In this document: positions 61,167 through 64,000 of the stretch, piece after piece
How the letters are laid out: every line of letters begins with the position of its first letter
How positions within the stretch are numbered: position 1 is the stretch's first letter
Assembly: GCF_022410535.1 (NCBI RefSeq)
Contig: NZ_JAKNBL010000012.1
Location: 1 to 64,000, forward strand
Direction: 5' to 3'
Source: Pelotomaculum terephthalicicum JT
Lineage (GTDB): Bacteria > Bacillota > Desulfotomaculia > Desulfotomaculales > Pelotomaculaceae
DNA: 64,000 bases
Notes under the pieces: generated by a model
Told to the model about the DNA's origin: nothing
The model's input: only the letters and a program-made list of their open reading frames with translations
Databases searched by the model: none
Translations under genes and position numbers: made by a program

Positions 61167-62746
61167 AATCCCAACTCCTTCAGACACTTGGCCATCCGCG
61201 CCTCGACTTCGGCAAGCTCTTTCTGAATGCCGGCTATATTGTTTTTCACCTCTTCAATATCCACCAACGCTTCCTCTTCAAAGGTATCGACATAGCGCGG
61301 GATATTCAGGTTGTATTCGTTGGCCCTGATTTCGTCAACGCCGGCCAAGCGGGCAAATTTTTTCATATCCACCCTGTTTTTGTAGGCGTTTACAATATCC
61401 TCAATATGTTTTGTTTCGAGTTTGTTCTGGTTCTTGTCCTTTCTGTAGCGGAGTTTTCCGTTTTCATCCTTGCCGGAGGCGTCAATAAAAAGCACGTCGT
61501 CACGATTGCGGTTTTTCTTGAAAACCAAAATACAGGCCGGAATGCTTGTCCCGTAGAACAAATTCGCAGGCAGGCCGATGACCGCGTCCAGCAGGTTCCT
61601 TTCGATCACAGCCTGCCTGATCCTGCCCTCCGACGCGCCCCTGAACAAAACACCGTGCGGAGCGACGGCGGCAATCCTGCCGCCGCTCTTGAGGCTGGCG
61701 ATCATATGCAGCAAAAACGCCCAGTCGCCCTTGCTGGCGGGAGGCACCCCCCAGTCAAAGCGGTGGTACCGGTCAAGCGAGGCTTCCATTTTGAACTCTT
61801 TGCCTCTGCCGGTCACCTCGCCGCCGGTGTTAAAACCAGCCGCCCATTTATCCTGGGAAAAGGGCATGTTGGCCACGATGACGTCGAACTGCATGAGATT
61901 GCCTTCCGGGTCCAGGTGCAGGGGGTTGGCCAGGGTATCGCCCCAGAGGATCCTGGCGTCCAGGATCTGATGGAGAAACATGTTCATTTTGGCCATCGAC
62001 CAGGAGGAACCGTTCATTTCCTGCCCGTATAACGAAAGGCTTTTGATTAAGCCGTTTTCCTTTTCCTTGGCTGTTTTTCCGGTTTTTATGAGCAGGGAAC
62101 CGGAACCGCAGGTGGGGTCGTAGATGGTGTCGCTTATTTTGGGGTCGACGATGCGCGCCATCAGCTCCGACACTTCGGAGGGCGTAAAGAAAGAACCGGC
62201 TTTTTTGCCGGCTTGGCTGGCAAACTCGCCGATCATGTATTCGAACGCTTCGCCTATTGTGTCGGAGACTACCTTGCCTTCCTCCGGCCTGATGGAAGAA
62301 GGGCTTAAGTCAAGGGACTCGAAATCTTCCAGCAACTCCCGCAAGCGGGTGTTTCTTTGCCTTTGATTGCCCAGCATGGCTTCACTGTTAAAGTCAATGT
62401 TCCTGAATATTCCCGTGAACAGGGCAGGATTGTCGTCTTCTATGCCGCGCAAAGCCGTATTGATAAGCTCCCCCAGATTATCTTTATATCTTTTGCCATA
62501 AAGCCAGGAAAAGCTTTGTTCTTCCCTGATGACAAAGGGAAGCCTGCTTATCGCTCTTTCCAGCCGCACCGGATTCTCGTATTTTTTTGTTAATTCCGCG
62601 ACGTTTTCCAGGTAGGTGTCGCTCAGGTACTTAACAAAAAGCATCGGCAGGATGTAATCTTTATAGTTGGCCGCGTCGATAGCTCCCCTGAATGTATTCG
62701 CACCTCGCCAAAGCGCGGCCTCAATGTCTTTTCTGGAAGTCGCCAT
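61163..62746 (-). CDS. hsdM: Type I restriction enzyme, M subunit
   Basis: 527 residues; GGGAGG before the ATG, whose first 26 bases overlap the end of the extra S gene. N-terminal helical domain (about 1-145), then the N6-adenine methylase: DPTCGSGSLLIKTGKT (SAM motif), and VIVANMPFSQDKW as motif IV (NPPF in most; Met replaces the first Pro here), later GGRIAAVAPHGVLFRG. C-terminal coiled coil (EEVKNNIAGIQKELAEVEAR). It methylates host DNA as an M2S complex. Confidence 0.94.
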   Translation of the reverse strand: MATSRKDIEAALWRGANTFRGAIDAANYKDYILPMLFVKYLSDTYLENVAELTKKYENPVRLERAISRLPFVIREEQSFSWLYGKRYKDNLGELINTALRGIEDDNPALFTGIFRNIDFNSEAMLGNQRQRNTRLRELLEDFESLDLSPSSIRPEEGKVVSDTIGEAFEYMIGEFASQAGKKAGSFFTPSEVSELMARIVDPKISDTIYDPTCGSGSLLIKTGKTAKEKENGLIKSLSLYGQEMNGSSWSMAKMNMFLHQILDARILWGDTLANPLHLDPEGNLMQFDVIVANMPFSQDKWAAGFNTGGEVTGRGKEFKMEASLDRYHRFDWGVPPASKGDWAFLLHMIASLKSGGRIAAVAPHGVLFRGASEGRIRQAVIERNLLDAVIGLPANLFYGTSIPACILVFKKNRNRDDVLFIDASGKDENGKLRYRKDKNQNKLETKHIEDIVNAYKNRVDMKKFARLAGVDEIRANEYNLNIPRYVDTFEEEALVDIEEVKNNIAGIQKELAEVEARMAKCLKELGL

Positions 62747-63461
62747 TATTATTCCTCCCTGGTATTTGCGTGACGCCTTTTATTACTGCCGCCATCAGCC
62801 TTTGATCCGCCGCGATTAAATCACCCAGCAGCCGTTTTCTTTTCTTGTGCAGCAGCCACATCCGGCCGATGGTTATTTGTCTTTCATATGTTACGGCGGG
62901 AATATCCAATGCCGCCAAAGCCTTTACGGATATGGAATTAATCGCGGCCACCGAACCGACAATATTGCCGTTCAGCAGGGCGATACCCTGATTTTCCAGC
63001 AGGCAGGCAATATAGGCGGGAAAATAGTTTTTCTGCAAGCGAATAATAATCAGGTTGCTTGAAAAGGTCGTATTCGGCACATCTTTCAGCACCAGCGTCG
63101 CCACATCCGGATTCAGCCGCTTCAGGATAATATCGTTTTTCCGGACAAAATAGCTCTTACTAATGGGAGTTTTTCTTTTTATTTCCGATGCGCTATGTAT
63201 ATCGTTAAAAACTCCCAAATGCTTCGGCTGAATAAAATTATATGTGATAAAACTTGCCTTGTATAGAAGCTCGTGTTGCCTGGCATCGGGCACACCATTG
63301 AATATGCCGGCGATTTCCCCCAGTTTTACGTTTTTTACAGCCGTCGCTTCCCACCCCCTTATCAGCGAACACCCGGCGGAATATGGTTTGCCACAGCCCT
63401 GCCGGCTAATATTCACCCTGGTAAGAGCACTTCCAAACAGGCCAGTTGTCACCTTTGCCAC
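62721..63461 (-). CDS. Extra single-TRD HsdS-like protein
   Basis: 246 codons at most, with GTG at 63461 lying within the end of the HNH gene in another frame. Homology begins only near residue 43 (KNVKLGEIAGIFNG), so the true start is unclear; no in-frame start follows a good site. One target-recognition domain (VRKNDIILKRLNPDVATLVL and VPNTTFSSNLIIIR) and one helical end (LLHKKRKRLLGDLIAADQRL). Half-size S proteins can dimerise, or they store an alternative specificity. It lies directly before hsdM and overlaps it by 26 bases. Confidence 0.65.
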   Translation of the reverse strand: MAKVTTGLFGSALTRVNISRQGCGKPYSAGCSLIRGWEATAVKNVKLGEIAGIFNGVPDARQHELLYKASFITYNFIQPKHLGVFNDIHSASEIKRKTPISKSYFVRKNDIILKRLNPDVATLVLKDVPNTTFSSNLIIIRLQKNYFPAYIACLLENQGIALLNGNIVGSVAAINSISVKALAALDIPAVTYERQITIGRMWLLHKKRKRLLGDLIAADQRLMAAVIKGVTQIPGRNNNGDFQKRH

Positions 63462-63723
63462 GGTTGTTAAGCCAATGCAGCGGCTGGAGATTGCTTAGAT
63501 CATCCGTTCCGCCTTTGGCCACCGGCTTTTCATGGTCGATTTCCCAACCGAAGTCGGAGTCGATATTGCCATATTCGGAAAATCTAATCCATGCGCCGCA
63601 ACGGTCTCTCCTGTACTCGCCCTCGTTGTACCCCGCAACGATGGTAGCCTTGTTCCATACGGCCAATATCGTCCGCGGTTCGAAAGATTCATTCACAAGC
63701 TTGCGGTTTTGTCGGTCTGCCAC
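63406..63723 (-). CDS. HNH endonuclease-like protein
   Basis: 105 residues from GTG 63723, chosen because AAGGAG lies 6 bases upstream; a TTG at 63744 lies before it. The HNH motif is EIDHEKPVAKGGTDDLSNLQ then PLHWLNNRGKGD, with His, Asn and Asn at the metal site. Only one Cys (RDRCGA) remains of a possible zinc knuckle. It is the first gene of the restriction island, so it may add a second nuclease (modified-DNA or nicking type). Confidence 0.7.
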   Translation of the reverse strand: MADRQNRKLVNESFEPRTILAVWNKATIVAGYNEGEYRRDRCGAWIRFSEYGNIDSDFGWEIDHEKPVAKGGTDDLSNLQPLHWLNNRGKGDNWPVWKCSYQGEY

Positions 63724-63806
63724 GGTCTCTCCTTTCCGAGACAAAGTGCTTCATCAGCAAGGCCATAAAACTACCTGTAATGACATGGACGCGCTGATTT
63801 CGGCGG

Positions 63807-63843
63807 CAGGCCCGGAAGCATCAATTCCGGGGCCTGTCTTTTT
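63807..63843 (+). terminator. Terminator-like hairpin in the island leader
   Basis: CAGGCC-C-CGGAA (63807-63817) pairs with TTCCGGGGCCTG (63824-63836) with one bulge, then TCTTTTTATC on the plus side. It would stop plus-strand transcripts entering from the island. On the minus strand it lies in the leader of the HNH transcript. Confidence 0.5.
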
Positions 63844-63898
63844 ATCTCTACATTTTATACATTATCGCTCATGGGACAGGTTTGATACCATTAATTAC

Positions 63899-63926
63899 AT
63901 TATAACAAAATAATTGCCAAAGTCAA
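63899..63926 (-). promoter_or_regulatory. Promoter of the restriction island
   Basis: On the minus strand TTGACT (63926-63921), 16 bases, TATAAT (63904-63899). It lies 175 bases before the HNH start and could drive all genes down to the YgjP-like protease. The last 75 bases of the window are AT-rich with no gene. Confidence 0.7.
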
Positions 63927-64000
63927 CATTTTTATTTTTGTTAATCGCCAACATATCAAGATAACGTTATTTTTAGCGCAGCACATATGAATATTTACCG

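Noticed and set aside
63446-63913. 155-codon plus-strand frame across the HNH gene and island promoter
   Set aside because: Antisense to the HNH motif gene; no start signal; crosses a promoter and terminator region.

Overview
This window looks like a chromosomal segment of a spore-forming, anaerobic Gram-positive bacterium of the Desulfotomaculum/Pelotomaculum (Peptococcaceae-like) type. That placement is inferred, not proven. It rests on a Spo0A-type regulator, a spore photoproduct lyase relative, an S-layer (SLH) protein, strong AGGAGG-like ribosome binding sites, many TTG starts, an oxygen-labile IlvD class, and a Bacillus-style TRAP attenuator in front of trpDCF. I saw no tRNA or rRNA gene, no CRISPR array and no complete insertion sequence.

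Region by region: 1-750 is gene-poor, with a short tandem repeat and a terminator. 751-4482 is a tight four-gene operon coding for a beta-RFAP-synthase-like GHMP-fold enzyme, a TrpF-like isomerase, a zinc alcohol dehydrogenase and a DhnA/LsrF-type class I aldolase. It looks like a small, uncharacterised biosynthetic pathway. 4698-5471 is an AbrB/PIN toxin-antitoxin pair. 5491-11843 holds a CHASE2 adenylate cyclase and a giant SLH surface protein broken by a shift at a run of nine G. 12340-22135 is mostly regulation: a Spo0A paralogue, a GntR/IlvD pair, a cytoplasmic CZB chemoreceptor, an EAL-HDOD protein, and a V4R plus PAS/PucR sensor pair. 22368-27695 holds an HExxH/SEC-C protein, a TVP38 membrane protein, the SPL relative and an MFS exporter. 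27953-30708 is trpDCF with a complete TRAP-type leader.

30818-39199 is another signalling block: a cyclic-nucleotide-gated SLC13-type transporter, a diguanylate cyclase, a chemoreceptor, two tandemly duplicated NarL-type response regulators and their kinase. 39428-44097 handles potassium (TrkA/TrkH uptake, KhtT/KhtU efflux). 44184-49335 is a surface glycosylation set (GT2 polyprenyl-phosphate sugar synthase, GtrA flippase, two GT-C membrane transferases). 49483-54911 has two OmpR/kinase pairs flanking a small repeat protein. 55173-55800 is a LysM membrane protein and the stump of a lost chemoreceptor gene. 55813-63723 is a type I restriction-modification island (YgjP-like protease, HsdR, HsdS, dinD stump, HsdM, an extra single-TRD HsdS, HNH protein).

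How they work together: the cyclase (cAMP), the cNMP-binding transporter, the GGDEF and EAL-HDOD proteins and several kinases suggest a region rich in second-messenger signalling. Signs of recent change are the duplicated response regulators, a 78-bp perfect palindrome inserted at the 3' end of a kinase gene, REP-like repeats, and three gene stumps (LuxR, MCP, DinD). The strongest leads for follow-up are the four-gene pathway at 751-4482, the TRAP leader at 30560-30708, the SPL homologue without its catalytic cysteine, and the perfect palindrome at 49440-49517.
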